A stretch of 52,085 nucleotides of DNA from Amphritea sp. 1_MG-2023 (GTDB lineage Bacteria; Pseudomonadota; Gammaproteobacteria; Pseudomonadales; Balneatricaceae), in the NCBI RefSeq assembly GCF_030547545.1, contig NZ_JAUOQE010000030.1, positions 1 through 52,085 of the forward strand, read 5' to 3'. The notes below the pieces were generated by a model. That model saw only the letters and a program-made list of their open reading frames with translations, was not told the origin of the DNA and made no database searches. Made by a program: the position numbers and the translations under genes. Positions 18,101-28,106 of this stretch are shown in pieces. Within the stretch, counting starts at the first letter, position 1, and each line of letters opens with the position of its first letter.

Positions 18101-18400
18101 TTCATTACGCAACACGCCCAAGGTACCAAAGGTTCGCAGATCCTTGCTGGCGGCATTCGGGTCAGCCTTAGATAGCTGAGCAGCTACCCGCTCCAAGAAG
18201 TGTTGTTCAGGGTTTTGCGGATAGAGTTTGCCGTATTTTTGCCATTGTTCAGGCTGAGTCTCATGCACAAAACCGAGCAGGTCCTCTTCATACAGCGCCA
18301 GCTTACGGTTATAGCCCGAGGGTTGACCGAGCAACCAGCCGTGAGTGACCAGTTGGCGAATAATATCATCCTGAAAGACACATTCTTGTGCTTTATTCAT
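15146..18400 (-). CDS. hsdR: Type I restriction enzyme, R (motor and nuclease) subunit
   Basis: HsdR is the ATP-driven DNA translocase and nuclease of the HsdR2M2S complex. The 1084-residue protein has the N-terminal PD-(D/E)xK nuclease (D then ELK in IDLVLFLNGLPIATLELKSE, spanning about residues 160-180), Walker A at about 340 (HSAGSGKS), the DEAH box IADEAHSS at about 450, SF2 motif III TATP, motif VI region ETLSRLNRTYPG-like (VQTLSRLNRTYPG), and a helical C-terminal domain that docks on the methylase. It is complete for the family. It overlaps nothing; the start lies 5 bp after the stop of the upstream yhcG-like gene, so the cluster is one operon. It should cut unmodified foreign DNA when HsdM and HsdS are present. 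Confidence 0.97.
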   Translation of the reverse strand: MNKAQECVFQDDIIRQLVTHGWLLGQPSGYNRKLALYEEDLLGFVHETQPEQWQKYGKLYPQNPEQHFLERVAAQLSKADPNAASKDLRTFGTLGVLRNELKDRGTRFRLCQFKPDHNLNPDTLVRYQKNRLRVVPELVYSPYATEAHLAETGKQAKKWRIDLVLFLNGLPIATLELKSEFKQAINNAIKQYKLTRLPKDPVTNKPEPLLTFKRGALVHFAVSQYEVYMATKLEGENTFFLPFNKGTAEGAAGNDVPADPNEYATAYLWNEVLAPDNLLKILAKFVHLQIDDKEDWQGKKSKKETMIFPRYHQWDVVNKLVGDARDNGPGHKYLVQHSAGSGKSNSIAWTAHQLASLYDAKGNKRFHSVIVVTDRTVLDDQLQDTIYQFEHADGVVGRINNKEGQGSKSEKLASALEDAQPIIIVTIQTFPFVLKAIENSVNLKARNYAVIADEAHSSQSGSTARQLKEVLMTDSTEPIDDELTSEDILDATISARKGSQNLSYFAFTATPKSKTLELFGRSPEPDLSASSTNKPEAYHVYSMRQAIEEGFILDVLKNYTSYKVAYNLAEKAREQDKEVDSKRAKVKLNQWVRLHDYNIAQKVQVIIEHFKANVKGLLGGQAKAMVVTSSRKEAVRYKLAFDKYVAENKYKNITAMVAFSGEVEFNENDPNTTGLIGEKFTESNMNPALKGRDMRKAFDADDYQVMLVANKFQTGFDQPKLCAMYVDKKLGGVECVQTLSRLNRTYPGKAESGTFVLDFFNDPQDILDAFQPYYQTAELTDVSDPNLVHDLCEKLKAQGIFTWREVEQFCTAFFVPNKSNAAISNICKPAVERWQKRYASAIDAYKQAKDIFERTKHTGDATLIANAENSFTECKQEKDRLEIFKKDLGSFVRFYEFMSQIVDYDDKELEKLSLYARHLRPMLREKVSDDDDVDLSNVTLSHYRLSKIRQQDLKLKEDAPDYTLDPNTDIGSAKAKDKKEEFLSVILQRLNELFITDNLTDDDMLNYARTVADKIGENDRVMHQIRNNSSEQAFLGDFPQAVDDAVMDSSDAHQNQMMQILSNPQVAQGFARVVFDMLINNNKL

Positions 18401-18405
18401 AGCAT

Positions 18406-19449
18406 TTATTTCCGTGTGGCTAGGCGCTTTTGAGCGTTTTCAATCGCATTGTGCAGTTTGGCTTCGAGCTGTTCTTTGGACGGTAATACCGTTAAATATT
18501 CCGCAACATGGATACCGGATTTATCCAGCTCTAACAGCTCTATCTGTTCTTGTTTTTTACTCGCGCAAAGGACAATGCCCAATGGCGGTAATTCATCGGT
18601 TTCTTGTTCATACTTGGCTAACCAGCGCAGGTATAGTTCCATCTGACCTTTGTCTTCGGCTTTAAAGCGGCCCAGCTTCAGATCAATAACGATCAGGCGT
18701 TTTAATTTGCGATTATAAAATAGCAGGTCGATATAAAAATCATCGCCATCGATCTGAATACGCTTTTGTCGAGCAATAAAGGTAAAGCCAGCGCCCAGTT
18801 CTAGCAGGAACTGCTCTAACTCACGCAAAATGGCATCTTCCAAATCTTTTTCCAGATAGCGATCATTCAGCTGCAAAAAATCCAGTACGTATGGATCTTT
18901 TAACAATAAAGCAGGCGTGAGATCGCCCTTCTCGGCAAGTTGTGCCAGGTCATCAAGAATGGTCGCTTCGGGCTGTTTGGAGAGCGCGGTACGCTCATAC
19001 AACATACTGTCGATACGCTCACGGAGCACCCGAGTTGACCAGTTTTCTTGCGCGGCCATCTGCGTATAAAACTCACGTTGCAGAGGGTCTGACAACGCCA
19101 GCAGCTGGATAAAATGGCTCCAGCTTAATTGTGCAGACAGTGTCTGCACAATGTGTTGTTCGGGCAACAGCTCTGCAAAGCGCACCATATTCATCAGATT
19201 GCGCTTGCCCCAACCTTTTCCATACAACGCTGTTAACTGCTTGGCCAGCGTTGCAATAACCTGTTTACCATATTCCGCCCGTTGTTCTTTAAGCACCTGG
19301 GTATGAATCGCTTGACCCACATGCCAATACAGCAAGGTCAGCTCGGCATTCACCGCTACCGCCGCCCGTTGCCGCGCTTGATCAATCAAACCACGAATCT
19401 GTTTAAATAGCGGCGGAATATTGTCAGGTAGTTGGGGTGTCTGACTCAT
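18406..19449 (-). CDS. YhcG/DUF1016-family PD-(D/E)xK nuclease
   Basis: A 347-residue protein of the YhcG family. The N-terminal DUF1016 domain (residues about 12-160; YWHVGQAI at 41-48, YGKGWGKRNLMNMVRF at 76-91) precedes a nuclease domain with D241 (DDFYIDLLFYNR) and D256-L-K258 (LIVIDLKLG), i.e. the D...DxK variant of the PD-(D/E)xK core. Such genes are often seen inside type I restriction clusters; whether they assist restriction or act alone is not settled as far as I know. Here it lies between hsdS and hsdR, with only 5 bp to hsdR, so it should be co-expressed. The 120-bp gap to hsdS holds no gene. Confidence 0.9.
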   Translation of the reverse strand: MSQTPQLPDNIPPLFKQIRGLIDQARQRAAVAVNAELTLLYWHVGQAIHTQVLKEQRAEYGKQVIATLAKQLTALYGKGWGKRNLMNMVRFAELLPEQHIVQTLSAQLSWSHFIQLLALSDPLQREFYTQMAAQENWSTRVLRERIDSMLYERTALSKQPEATILDDLAQLAEKGDLTPALLLKDPYVLDFLQLNDRYLEKDLEDAILRELEQFLLELGAGFTFIARQKRIQIDGDDFYIDLLFYNRKLKRLIVIDLKLGRFKAEDKGQMELYLRWLAKYEQETDELPPLGIVLCASKKQEQIELLELDKSGIHVAEYLTVLPSKEQLEAKLHNAIENAQKRLATRK

Positions 19450-19569
19450 TTATTTACAACCTTGCAAGGGCTAATGATCGCTGTCCAATCGCGCGGCTTA
19501 ATCGCAAACAGAGATAACGTCAAGCGATCGCCCCAACTGACGAAAAGCAATATTGCCGAGCAGCTTAGA

Positions 19570-20883
19570 CTAAGCCGCATACGTATCGCCTGCTTTGAAG
19601 TTGCGCACATCTATTTTGCCTGTGACGGCGGCAGAGATTAGGGCTATTCGCTTTTCTGTAAGCAGGTCGATAGCCAGATTAGCTTTTTGAAGCACTTCGT
19701 CGAAATGCTGTTCTATATCGGCAAGGCATGTCATTAAACGTCTTTGCTCTGCGATTGGAGGTACCAGCAATTTAAGGTTAGCAACTGTCTCTGAGTTTAA
19801 TCCTGAAAGAATCGCGCCACGCCTGTTTCGTGTAATTTGCTCTTCTACGTAGCTTGAACTATGAAGTAAAAATGCTAATAAACCTGGCATGATTGTTCTT
19901 TGATCGACTCTCACCCTAATAGTATCTGAATCAATTATTCCTTTCGTGTTAAGTTGTGATATCAATCTAGCGTTTCCCAAGCTACCTTTACGAGTAAGCA
20001 CGATCTCACCAACAGATAGATGATAGTTTTCTAATTCACTATATCGCTTTGCGGTAATCCATCTGCTTCCTTTAGAAAAGTCTCCCGAAATAGTATTTTC
20101 TTGTCCGAAAACTTTGTAGCCTGTTGGATTCGCCTCAAGGCTTTTAAGCATCCCGCCGAAAGGCCCCATTTGAATCCCTGAATCACTATCGACACAATAT
20201 TTAATTGCCTTTAAATCCCAATGCTCAGGCACTTCACCCAACCACTCAACACCTGAATCTTTCATCGGGACATCGGGGTTTAGACCTTTGGTAACGGCAT
20301 GGCTGATCACCGCCTGACGCTTCTCTTTCAGCAGTTTGATCAGTTGCTGCTGTTTGTCGATCAGGGTGTCGATCTTGGCGGTTTCATGGTCGAGGAAGTT
20401 TACAATGATCCTCTGATCTTCTAGTTCAGGGTATGAAAAAGATAAGCTTTTCCACATGTCAAAGTTAAAGCTTTCAATAGAAACACCATAGCCCTTTAAA
20501 TATAAAGCACTATTACCCAAACAAAACGCTAAATACCTACGATCGAAACCTGTAGCTAAAGTTATCCTTTGAACAACATTTGAGTAAATTGCATTCTTTA
20601 CGGGTAGGTGTACATAAGGAGTCCCATTTCTAGTAAGCAGCAAATCTCTATCTGATGTTCGTTTCTGTTGTGGGAAAGTCGAATAGTCTGATTTGAGAGA
20701 AGTTTTATTACAAGTGTATAGTACTTCTGAACCATCTCCCCAAAATGTTTTATCAATAACTTCGCCAGCATTATTATCTGTAAACGTATAGGCCAGCCGA
20801 CTGGTAACCCAATGTTTGGGAACATTGCCTAACCATTCAATACCTGAATACTCGTAATCTAAATATTGTTCATATTTCATCAC
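19570..20883 (-). CDS. hsdS: Type I restriction enzyme, S (specificity) subunit
   Basis: HsdS recognises the bipartite DNA target and joins HsdM and HsdR. The 437-residue protein has the usual two-fold plan: target-recognition domain 1 ([11 protein letters not shown] start, about 15-165), conserved spacer helix ([19 protein letters not shown], about 178-200), target-recognition domain 2 beginning [12 protein letters not shown] (about 213), and C-terminal helix ([19 protein letters not shown]). The repeated EWLG-VP-HW motif marks the start of each domain. The ATG overlaps the hsdM stop (ATGA), indicating translational coupling. The target sequence cannot be read from the protein. Confidence 0.95.
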   Translation of the reverse strand: MMKYEQYLDYEYSGIEWLGNVPKHWVTSRLAYTFTDNNAGEVIDKTFWGDGSEVLYTCNKTSLKSDYSTFPQQKRTSDRDLLLTRNGTPYVHLPVKNAIYSNVVQRITLATGFDRRYLAFCLGNSALYLKGYGVSIESFNFDMWKSLSFSYPELEDQRIIVNFLDHETAKIDTLIDKQQQLIKLLKEKRQAVISHAVTKGLNPDVPMKDSGVEWLGEVPEHWDLKAIKYCVDSDSGIQMGPFGGMLKSLEANPTGYKVFGQENTISGDFSKGSRWITAKRYSELENYHLSVGEIVLTRKGSLGNARLISQLNTKGIIDSDTIRVRVDQRTIMPGLLAFLLHSSSYVEEQITRNRRGAILSGLNSETVANLKLLVPPIAEQRRLMTCLADIEQHFDEVLQKANLAIDLLTEKRIALISAAVTGKIDVRNFKAGDTYAA

Positions 20884-23267
20884 GAATGCACCTCCCGCAG
20901 CAGCTCCATAATCTCTGAGCTTACCTTTTCCAACTCAGCATCAATCTCTTCCAAGCTACGAGGAGGTTGATAGACATAAAAATGCCGATTAAAGGGGATC
21001 TCATAGCCGACAATACCGATCTCTTCATCTTTGGCGTCGCGCTTATTCGCATCGATCCACGCATCGGGCACATGAGGAGCCACTTCACGCTCGAAGTAGC
21101 TTTCTATCAGGGTTTCAGTGGGCTGCGTGGGATCGAGCGGGACGTTTTCGTTATCCCGCAGGTCGCCATCGGGCTGATATTCCACATACTTGCCATTCAC
21201 TAAATAGAGGCCGTAGTGTGAATCACCTTTTTTATGTTCAGGATGAACGGTATGTCGCGACGGCATGGATGCCGAGGAGCGACGGATAACAGGCTGCGCG
21301 TCAGGGTTCTTCCAACTAATCGCATCCAGCAGTTGTTTCTTCTCTTTGGCATCCAGCTTAATGCCTGTGGCTTTAAGCGCGAGCTTCAGTTGTGCGTCGA
21401 ACTCGTTGAAATCATTACACTGCCCAGTGATGATTACGCCCTCGCCCATCTGTTCAGCTAGTTGGGTTTGCAGTGTCTGGGCTTTATCGAGCAACGCTTT
21501 TTGGAACAACCAGAGTTTGCTGTCCAGCAATTCTTTGATCTGTTTCTCTTTCAGCTCAGGGTAGCTGGCTTTAATCTCGGCCCTGATCTCGATAGTTTGT
21601 TCTGCCAGCGCCCCATAATTTGTTTCGTTCCAGTTTGAGCCAAATTGTTCCCAGATCCAGCGCATCGGCGCATTAAAGGGTTTCGGCGCAAAACGCAGTG
21701 CTTCCAAGCGTTCATCACTGATCTGTACGGATAACCGCAATGGACGCTCGATGGTAATACGGCGATAGCCGAAGTCGGTGGTATCGAATATTTTGCTGGA
21801 GAAGGTTTTGGCGCTCTCGGTTTTGGGGTTGGCCGCTTGGCGTCCTCGACTGCTCTTTTGCTCGGCGGGTTTATCCAGCGACTGATTATCGATAGTTTCA
21901 AAACCACCGAAACAGCGGGTGATCATACGGATATCGTCAGCGCTCATCTCATTACGTTTAGAGCCTAGCGATTTACGCATCTTACCGCAGAGGTTGACGG
22001 CGTTAATCAGCTGTACCTTACCTTTACGTTCGGCTGATTTCTTATTCGACAGCACCCAAACATACGTCGCGATGCCGGTGTTGTAGAACATATCATTCGG
22101 CAAGGCGATAATCGCTTCCAACAGATCGGCTTCGAGGATATAGCGGCGAATCTCACTCTCACCACTTCCCGCGCCACCGGTAAACAAAGGCGAACCGTTG
22201 AGGATAATGCCGATACGGCCACCGCCTTCAGCAACGCCTGACTCGTTTATCGAGGTATCGCGCAGCTTACTGATCAGGTGCATCAGAAACAGCAGCGAGC
22301 CATCCGACACCCGTGGCAGCCCAGGCCCAAAACGGCCAGCATAGCCCTTCAGGGTATGCTCGTCCTTAATGTCGCCCTCGACCTTTTTCCAGTCCACGCC
22401 AAACGGTGGATTAGACAGCATGTAGTCGAACTTATCGGCGTAGAGTTGATCGTTTGATAACGTGTTGCCCAGCTTAATACGGCTAACATCCTGCCCTTTA
22501 ATCAGCATATCCGCTTTACAGATAGCGTAAGACTCGGGGTTCAACTCTTGCCCAAAGGCACGCATCACCGCATTGGCATTGAGCTCATGTACATATTCCA
22601 TACCACTCGACAGGAAGCCGCCTGTCCCTGCGGTGGGGTCATAGATGGTGCGGATAATGCCGTCTTTCGTCAGCGCGTCATCATCCTCCATAAACACTAG
22701 CGACGTGGTCAGACGGACAATATCCCGTGGGGTAAAGTGTTCCCCTGCGGTCTCATTTGAACTCTCAGCAAAACGGCGGATCAGCTCTTCAAACACCAAG
22801 CCCATCTCATGGTTAGAAATAGCGTCAGGACTCAGGTCGGTATTGGCAAACTTCTGTACCACCTTATATAGCAGGTTGGCATCACTCAGCAGGCCGACAA
22901 ACTCATCAAACTTGAAGTATTCAAAGATCTCGCGGGCGTCTTTGGAGAAACACTGAATGTAATTATCTAGGTTGTCTTTAATTCCCGTTTCCCCCAGTTT
23001 ATCGAGTGACATGGGGGATGTGTTAAAGAAGTTTTGACTGGTTGCCCGCAGAATCAGCTTGTCAGCGGCTTCCTCAGGCAGGTTCATGCCCTTCACCTTC
23101 TCGCATTCGCTCAAAACCGCTTGTTTATCGGCCTCAAGTACACATTCCAAACGACGTAACAGTGTAAACGGCAGAATCACCCGCCCATACTGACTCTGTT
23201 TGAAATCACCACGCAGAAGATCGGCCACAGACCAGATGAATGCCGCTGTTTGAGAGAAGTTAGTCAT
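20880..23267 (-). CDS. hsdM: Type I restriction enzyme, M (N6-adenine methylase) subunit
   Basis: HsdM with HsdS methylates adenine in the target to protect host DNA. From ATG 23267 ([20 protein letters not shown], a standard family start) it is 795 residues; a GTG at 23330 in frame is possible but gives an atypical extension. SAM-binding motif [11 protein letters not shown], is at about 209 and catalytic motif IV, NPPF, at about 285. The C-terminal third is longer than in the classic E. coli enzymes and includes charged, helical stretches. It is first in the operon hsdM-hsdS-yhcG-hsdR. Its promoter must lie in the 360 bp shared with the divergent recombinase gene. Confidence 0.95.
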   Translation of the reverse strand: MTNFSQTAAFIWSVADLLRGDFKQSQYGRVILPFTLLRRLECVLEADKQAVLSECEKVKGMNLPEEAADKLILRATSQNFFNTSPMSLDKLGETGIKDNLDNYIQCFSKDAREIFEYFKFDEFVGLLSDANLLYKVVQKFANTDLSPDAISNHEMGLVFEELIRRFAESSNETAGEHFTPRDIVRLTTSLVFMEDDDALTKDGIIRTIYDPTAGTGGFLSSGMEYVHELNANAVMRAFGQELNPESYAICKADMLIKGQDVSRIKLGNTLSNDQLYADKFDYMLSNPPFGVDWKKVEGDIKDEHTLKGYAGRFGPGLPRVSDGSLLFLMHLISKLRDTSINESGVAEGGGRIGIILNGSPLFTGGAGSGESEIRRYILEADLLEAIIALPNDMFYNTGIATYVWVLSNKKSAERKGKVQLINAVNLCGKMRKSLGSKRNEMSADDIRMITRCFGGFETIDNQSLDKPAEQKSSRGRQAANPKTESAKTFSSKIFDTTDFGYRRITIERPLRLSVQISDERLEALRFAPKPFNAPMRWIWEQFGSNWNETNYGALAEQTIEIRAEIKASYPELKEKQIKELLDSKLWLFQKALLDKAQTLQTQLAEQMGEGVIITGQCNDFNEFDAQLKLALKATGIKLDAKEKKQLLDAISWKNPDAQPVIRRSSASMPSRHTVHPEHKKGDSHYGLYLVNGKYVEYQPDGDLRDNENVPLDPTQPTETLIESYFEREVAPHVPDAWIDANKRDAKDEEIGIVGYEIPFNRHFYVYQPPRSLEEIDAELEKVSSEIMELLREVHS

Positions 23268-23690
23268 GAAATAGCTTTGCCTTATAAAACGTATTAGCAG
23301 AGCCAGCGGGGAAAGAGATGAAGCGTCCACTGCCTCTTTTTTGATTAAGAATCAGTGTACTACAGCGTTCTGCGTTTAAGAAGAGAGGCGCAAAACGATG
23401 ACGGCGCTTTATGCCTAATCTGGCTACTTTAGCCCTGTTCGGTGTCTGTTGTTGGCCTTTTATCGGTTGAGGCGGTGTCGCACAAAGAGCGGCTTCAGTC
23501 GAAGAACAGTCTTGCTTGTGAATACGTCAGATGATAGCTTATCGGGGTGTGTTTAATCGCGGTTTATGCCATAGCAATCTACTGTTTTTAAAGGTTTTTT
23601 TATAAAAAATAGTTTGAAAAACGGTTGCCTTGCACCCTAACCCCGTCGATAAACACCGGCTTGATTGCTAATAACCTGAAGGTTTTCCCT

Positions 23691-24917
23691 GTGTCGACAT
23701 CTAGCTTTGCGGGCATGCCGCTGTTTGATTCTGCTAAACACTTTAATCAGATCCCGCGAAATGTACTGTTTCCTGATCAAGCGCCGGCGGTAGAAGCCTT
23801 TGTGCTCGGTGTTGATGTTGACGGTGCTATCGATGATTATCGTTATACCAAGGCGTTTCTCACCAGTTATAGCAAAAAGAGCCAAGACACTTACGATAAA
23901 TTTAGAGGCGATGCCGAACGTTTGTTGCTGTGGGCGTGGTTGATTAAACGACGTTCGGTGGCGATGCTGCGCCGCAGTGACTTGGAAGAGTACACCGATT
24001 TTGTCGCCAAGCCCGATCCAAACTGGCAGACGGTGAGTATCGAGCGGCGCTTCTTAATGGTTGAAGGTGTGCGTCAGCCCAATCCACAGTGGCGGCCTTT
24101 TCGGCTGGCGGGCGCGGGTAAAGGTCGTCTCAATACCAAATCGTGGCAGGGGTTGTTCTCTAATCTCAGTGTGTTTTTTAATTACTTAATGGCGGAAGAT
24201 TATGCCCCCGGCAACCATATTCCGATTGTGAAGAAAAACTGCCCCTATCTGCGTCAGGAAACCGGCATTAATACCGCGCGTCGCTTATCTGAATTGCAAT
24301 GGGAATACCTACTCAGTGCGGCTAAATCGATGGCCGATACTGATGTTCAGCATGAAAGAACCTTGTTTGTGGTTGCTACGCTTAAGTCGCTTAAGCTGCG
24401 TATTTCAGAGCTTTCTGAAAGGCCGAATTGGTTACCGGTGATGTCTCATTTTCATCGAGATCATGAGGGTAATTGGTGGTTTCGTACTTATGGTAAAGGT
24501 TCTAAGGAACGCGATGTCTCTATCTCCAATGAGTATTTAGATTTTCTCAAACGCTATCGGCTACATCGAGGGTTAACCCCTCTTCCCGCTAAAGATTCAG
24601 CCGAGCCGGTGGTGGATTCACGGGTTAAACATCGCGGCATTGGTAGTCGTCAATTGAGGAATATTGTCGAGTCAGCCCTGGAAGAAGGTTGTCATGCGCT
24701 ATTAAAGGATGGTTTTGAGGTTGAAGCCTCGGAGTTACGCGCGGCAACGACTCATTGGTTGCGTCATACCGGTGCCTCCATGGAAGTGGCTGCCGGTCGT
24801 AACCTGGCGCATGTACAGGCAGATCTAGGTCATGGGAGCATTAGAACAACCGATGAGCTGTATGTGGATTCCGATAACATGGAGCGCGCATCCAGTGCCA
24901 AGGGGCAAGAGGTATAA
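23691..24917 (+). CDS. Tyrosine recombinase (phage-type integrase)
   Basis: A 408-residue site-specific recombinase if read from GTG 23691 (AAGG about 10 bp upstream); TTG 23625 and ATG 23715 are alternatives. The core-binding domain is about 45-190. The catalytic set is complete: R237 (LKLRISELS), K269 (YGKGSKERDV), H355-x-x-R358 (HWLRHTG), H381 (LGHGS) and nucleophile Y391 (TDELYV). It stands divergent from hsdM at the upstream edge of the restriction genes, so it may have brought the island in. However, no excisionase or attachment-site repeats are evident, and it could be an old chromosomal recombinase. The next gene is convergent, 51 bp away. Confidence 0.9.
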   Translation: MSTSSFAGMPLFDSAKHFNQIPRNVLFPDQAPAVEAFVLGVDVDGAIDDYRYTKAFLTSYSKKSQDTYDKFRGDAERLLLWAWLIKRRSVAMLRRSDLEEYTDFVAKPDPNWQTVSIERRFLMVEGVRQPNPQWRPFRLAGAGKGRLNTKSWQGLFSNLSVFFNYLMAEDYAPGNHIPIVKKNCPYLRQETGINTARRLSELQWEYLLSAAKSMADTDVQHERTLFVVATLKSLKLRISELSERPNWLPVMSHFHRDHEGNWWFRTYGKGSKERDVSISNEYLDFLKRYRLHRGLTPLPAKDSAEPVVDSRVKHRGIGSRQLRNIVESALEEGCHALLKDGFEVEASELRAATTHWLRHTGASMEVAAGRNLAHVQADLGHGSIRTTDELYVDSDNMERASSAKGQEV

Positions 24918-24968
24918 CGCTAGCGCGCACTGATTGTCAGTGCCAACAACGATGACGGCTGAAAAAGC

Positions 24969-26768
24969 TTAGGGAATACTCCTAATGCAGTTTCGTCCCG
25001 CTTCTTTGGCCAGATATAGCGCTTTATCCGCCATGCGCAAAAAACTATCCGGCGTTGTTTGCTGTTGCCCCGGGATTAATGAGACAAAGCCGACACTGAC
25101 CGTTACCACACCGCCGCTAGCGCTAGGGTGTTTGATTGCCAGTGCTTCTACATTACAACGAATCTCTTCCGCAATGAGTTCAGCCTGCGCTAAGTTGCTA
25201 TAGGCCGAGATAATACAGAACTCCTCTCCGCCGTATCGGGCGACTAAATCGCTGGCTCGGCGGGCGCTATTTTGCAACACAGTAGCCACTTGTCGCAAGC
25301 ACTCATCACCTTCCTGATGTCCATACACATCGTTGTAGGTTTTAAACAGATCGATGTCAATCATGATCAGCGAGATGGGCTGTTGAATATGCCCAGTACG
25401 ATTCCACTCTTGGATTAACGCTTCATCAAAGCGTCTTCGATTATATAGCCCCGTGAGTGAATCTTTGACGGACAGCTCAGATAACTGACAGTTTGCAAGA
25501 TGCAGCGCCTGATTGCTTTCACGTAGTTGCGCTTCTCTTACTGCCGTCTCTTTTGTTTTTAACCAGAAAACCTTAAGCGCATGCCCTAAGCGGCCTAGTT
25601 CATCATTGCCGGTGGGGGGTAAGTCAATATCGAGGTTGCCTGCGGCGACCTCCTGTATGGATTGGCTCAGCCAGGTTAATCTAGCAATGATGTATTGATG
25701 GATATGAAAATACATCAGGAATACTAAGCCTATCAGACCGATAGAGCTGATAGATAACATGACCAAAAAGAAGCGATTGCGGGTATTATTGGCTTCTATT
25801 TTTGCTTCATCAATGGTTTGCACACCAAAGGTCACCAGTTGTTCCGCTTGAAGCTCTATCTGCTTCGTCAGTTCTTGGTTTTTCTGTACAATAATCCGTC
25901 CTTCGGTAAGCAAAGAGAGTTCTTTGCTGCGCAAGTTAAGTACGCCGTTATCGGATTTAATCAAACGATGTAATTCATTAAATGGCGCTTCAAGCTCAAC
26001 GACTAGACTCGACGGTAAATCTTGATAATATCTTTGAGAATTACTTAAGATGGCTTCCAAAATGTTCGCGTCGTGAAGCAGAGCGATCTTTGTTTCTGCT
26101 TTACTGGCGACCTGTAGTTTACTGTGTAAGGATTCTATTGCCCCGTAAAATTGCGCGATGGGCATGGCCTTACTGACACTTCGAATTAAAGTAACCGTTT
26201 GTGATAAGGGAGGATTCGGTTGTGAAATGAGGTGTTCAATTACTCTACTGTCGCTCTGCAGTATGCGTATGCGATAGGTTAAGCTTTGTTGAAAGTTCTG
26301 CTGATTTAATAATGCCTGATCGTGTTGTTGATTACGTAACGCTTCAATACCACGACGTTGGCGTACAATCGATTTCAGTGTTTGTACGTTTTCATCTAAT
26401 GAGAACGCTAAATCATGAATAGCAGACACTTCTCTTTGGGTTTTATCGAGCGAATCTATTGATTCTTTAAAGGTATTAAGTTTCTTTTCTAAGTCGTTGA
26501 AAGCTTTCAGCTCTTCGGTATTTGATAGATCGAAACCTAATGGCGATGCGCTTGATACAAGCGCATCAGCCGCCTTTGCGACACGTAAAATTTCAATACT
26601 CGTCGGGATACGTTCCGAGAGGATATTATCTAAAGAAGCACCGACTCTATCGGCGGCGATCAGTGCGGTGATGGTTAAGCCAATTAAGATGACGCACATT
26701 GTGCCAAACCCCAACAGGAGGCTGGCACGGATACTTAAGTTGCTTAAAGCTGATAAAGCTCTTTCCAT
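24969..26768 (-). CDS. Membrane diguanylate cyclase with large helical periplasmic sensor domain
   Basis: Makes cyclic di-GMP. The 599 residues run: TM1 about 15-37, an all-helical periplasmic domain of about 290 residues (40-330) resembling the TorS-type or four-helix sensor bundles, TM2 about 332-355, HAMP about 356-408, a short coil, and a GGDEF domain (about 430-598). The catalytic motif is GGEEF at 513-517, an active variant, with an inhibitory I-site R504-A-S-D507 five residues upstream. No EAL domain. It starts 30 bp after the stop of a periplasmic binding protein gene with no permease nearby, which suggests that the binding protein feeds its signal to this sensor, as TorT does to TorS. 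That pairing is inference. Confidence 0.92.
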   Translation of the reverse strand: MERALSALSNLSIRASLLLGFGTMCVILIGLTITALIAADRVGASLDNILSERIPTSIEILRVAKAADALVSSASPLGFDLSNTEELKAFNDLEKKLNTFKESIDSLDKTQREVSAIHDLAFSLDENVQTLKSIVRQRRGIEALRNQQHDQALLNQQNFQQSLTYRIRILQSDSRVIEHLISQPNPPLSQTVTLIRSVSKAMPIAQFYGAIESLHSKLQVASKAETKIALLHDANILEAILSNSQRYYQDLPSSLVVELEAPFNELHRLIKSDNGVLNLRSKELSLLTEGRIIVQKNQELTKQIELQAEQLVTFGVQTIDEAKIEANNTRNRFFLVMLSISSIGLIGLVFLMYFHIHQYIIARLTWLSQSIQEVAAGNLDIDLPPTGNDELGRLGHALKVFWLKTKETAVREAQLRESNQALHLANCQLSELSVKDSLTGLYNRRRFDEALIQEWNRTGHIQQPISLIMIDIDLFKTYNDVYGHQEGDECLRQVATVLQNSARRASDLVARYGGEEFCIISAYSNLAQAELIAEEIRCNVEALAIKHPSASGGVVTVSVGFVSLIPGQQQTTPDSFLRMADKALYLAKEAGRNCIRSIP

Positions 26769-26798
26769 GTGAAAACAACCTAACTCTATTTAAAGACC

Positions 26799-27947
26799 TT
26801 AGTTCACTACTGCTCTCTTCCCGTCTGTCCAAATATACCAAGAAAACGGTGAATAAGACGTCATAATATCACCTTTGGCATCGAAAGATATCGGCCCTAA
26901 AATAGTTTCCAGGGGGGCGGCTCTCAAGGCGTTGGCAACCTGCTCAGCTTCAAATGACTGCGCTTTTTGAACACCTAAAATCCAAGCTTGCGTCGCTGCA
27001 TAGGCCAATAAAGTATATCCAGCAGGCTCCTGTCCGAGTGCTCGTATAGCTGTCTGAGCAGGCATCGAGCTCTGCAATTTGGCGGTTTCAGGTGGGAATG
27101 TAAAAACGCTACCGTTGGCAGCCTCTCCTGCGGTTTTAATGAAAACGTTCGATACGAATGTGTCACTACCGATAACCTTGAACTTCGCGCCGAGTTGTCT
27201 AGCCTCCTTGAGAAAGATAGCGGTATCTAAACCGCCACCGACAATATAGAGCGCATCGACATCTGCGGATAATAGCTCAGCAATCACCTTCGTATAGGAC
27301 GCTGAAAGTGCTATTGTCTGAATGCTTTTAACCGGCTTAATCTGTCGCTTTTCTAATTCACTCAGCGTCAATAAAGCTAAGTTTTTTGAGTATTCTCCGG
27401 GGAAGTAGACGATGCCAATGTGTTTGTTTTGGTAATGTCGAGCGATATAGTCGGCGGCCATGCTTCCCTGCTGATCATCTCGGCCAATCATACGAAAAAT
27501 CGAGTTGATCCCCATCTCTGTCACCTGTGGGTGTGTCGAGGCCGGCGTGATTTCAAGCACGTTATGTTTTGCATAAATAGGCGCTGCTGCGATGGTTGCC
27601 GCAGAACAAGAGTGCCCAATAACAACGGCAGGAGGCGTCAGCACTATCTGTTCAGCAAGGCTCGCGGCTATTTCGGCATTACAGTTATCGTCATGCAATG
27701 AAATAGTCATCTTTCGCCCTAACAGCATGCCATCTTCAGTCAAACTCTGAATGGCGGCGGTGACACCCGCGCGATATTGAAGACCGATAGACAGACTCGA
27801 TCCCGCCATCGGCCCTGCAATAGCAATGACGGCCGGTGGATTGTCTGCTTGGACGTTGATTGAACAGAGCCATAAAAGTAATGCGAACAGGGTCGGCAAA
27901 GTGGGCTTGAAAGCTGAATGTCGAAACGGATGTGTTGGCTGACTCAA
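26799..27947 (-). CDS. Periplasmic Leu/Ile/Val-type (type I) solute-binding protein
   Basis: A 382-residue secreted protein with a signal peptide (hydrophobic core about 18-32, cleavage after NVQA at about 35) and the two-lobed Peripla_BP_6 fold. IAGPMAGSSLSIG begins lobe 1; VVIGHSCSAATIAAAPIYA and ITPASTHPQVTEMG are the ligand-side loops typical of LivK-like proteins. Cysteines in NCNAE and HSCSA could pair. Binding proteins of this type deliver branched-chain amino acids, amides or urea to ABC permeases, but no permease gene lies in the window. It is followed after 30 bp by the diguanylate cyclase, so it is likely a receptor subunit and not a transport subunit; the ligand is unknown. Confidence 0.9.
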   Translation of the reverse strand: MSQPTHPFRHSAFKPTLPTLFALLLWLCSINVQADNPPAVIAIAGPMAGSSLSIGLQYRAGVTAAIQSLTEDGMLLGRKMTISLHDDNCNAEIAASLAEQIVLTPPAVVIGHSCSAATIAAAPIYAKHNVLEITPASTHPQVTEMGINSIFRMIGRDDQQGSMAADYIARHYQNKHIGIVYFPGEYSKNLALLTLSELEKRQIKPVKSIQTIALSASYTKVIAELLSADVDALYIVGGGLDTAIFLKEARQLGAKFKVIGSDTFVSNVFIKTAGEAANGSVFTFPPETAKLQSSMPAQTAIRALGQEPAGYTLLAYAATQAWILGVQKAQSFEAEQVANALRAAPLETILGPISFDAKGDIMTSYSPFSWYIWTDGKRAVVN

Positions 27948-28106
27948 TGGCGTATTTCTCTGGTTTGTTTTAGGTGTTTTAGGCCGTCATTATCTGTCGC
28001 GATAGCGCTGCTCGCGTTACTAGACATAATTCGACCCTATCATGTAAGTATAGTTATATGACACTGAATTCACCTGAAATGACGATAAATCATAACGATA
28101 TAAGAC

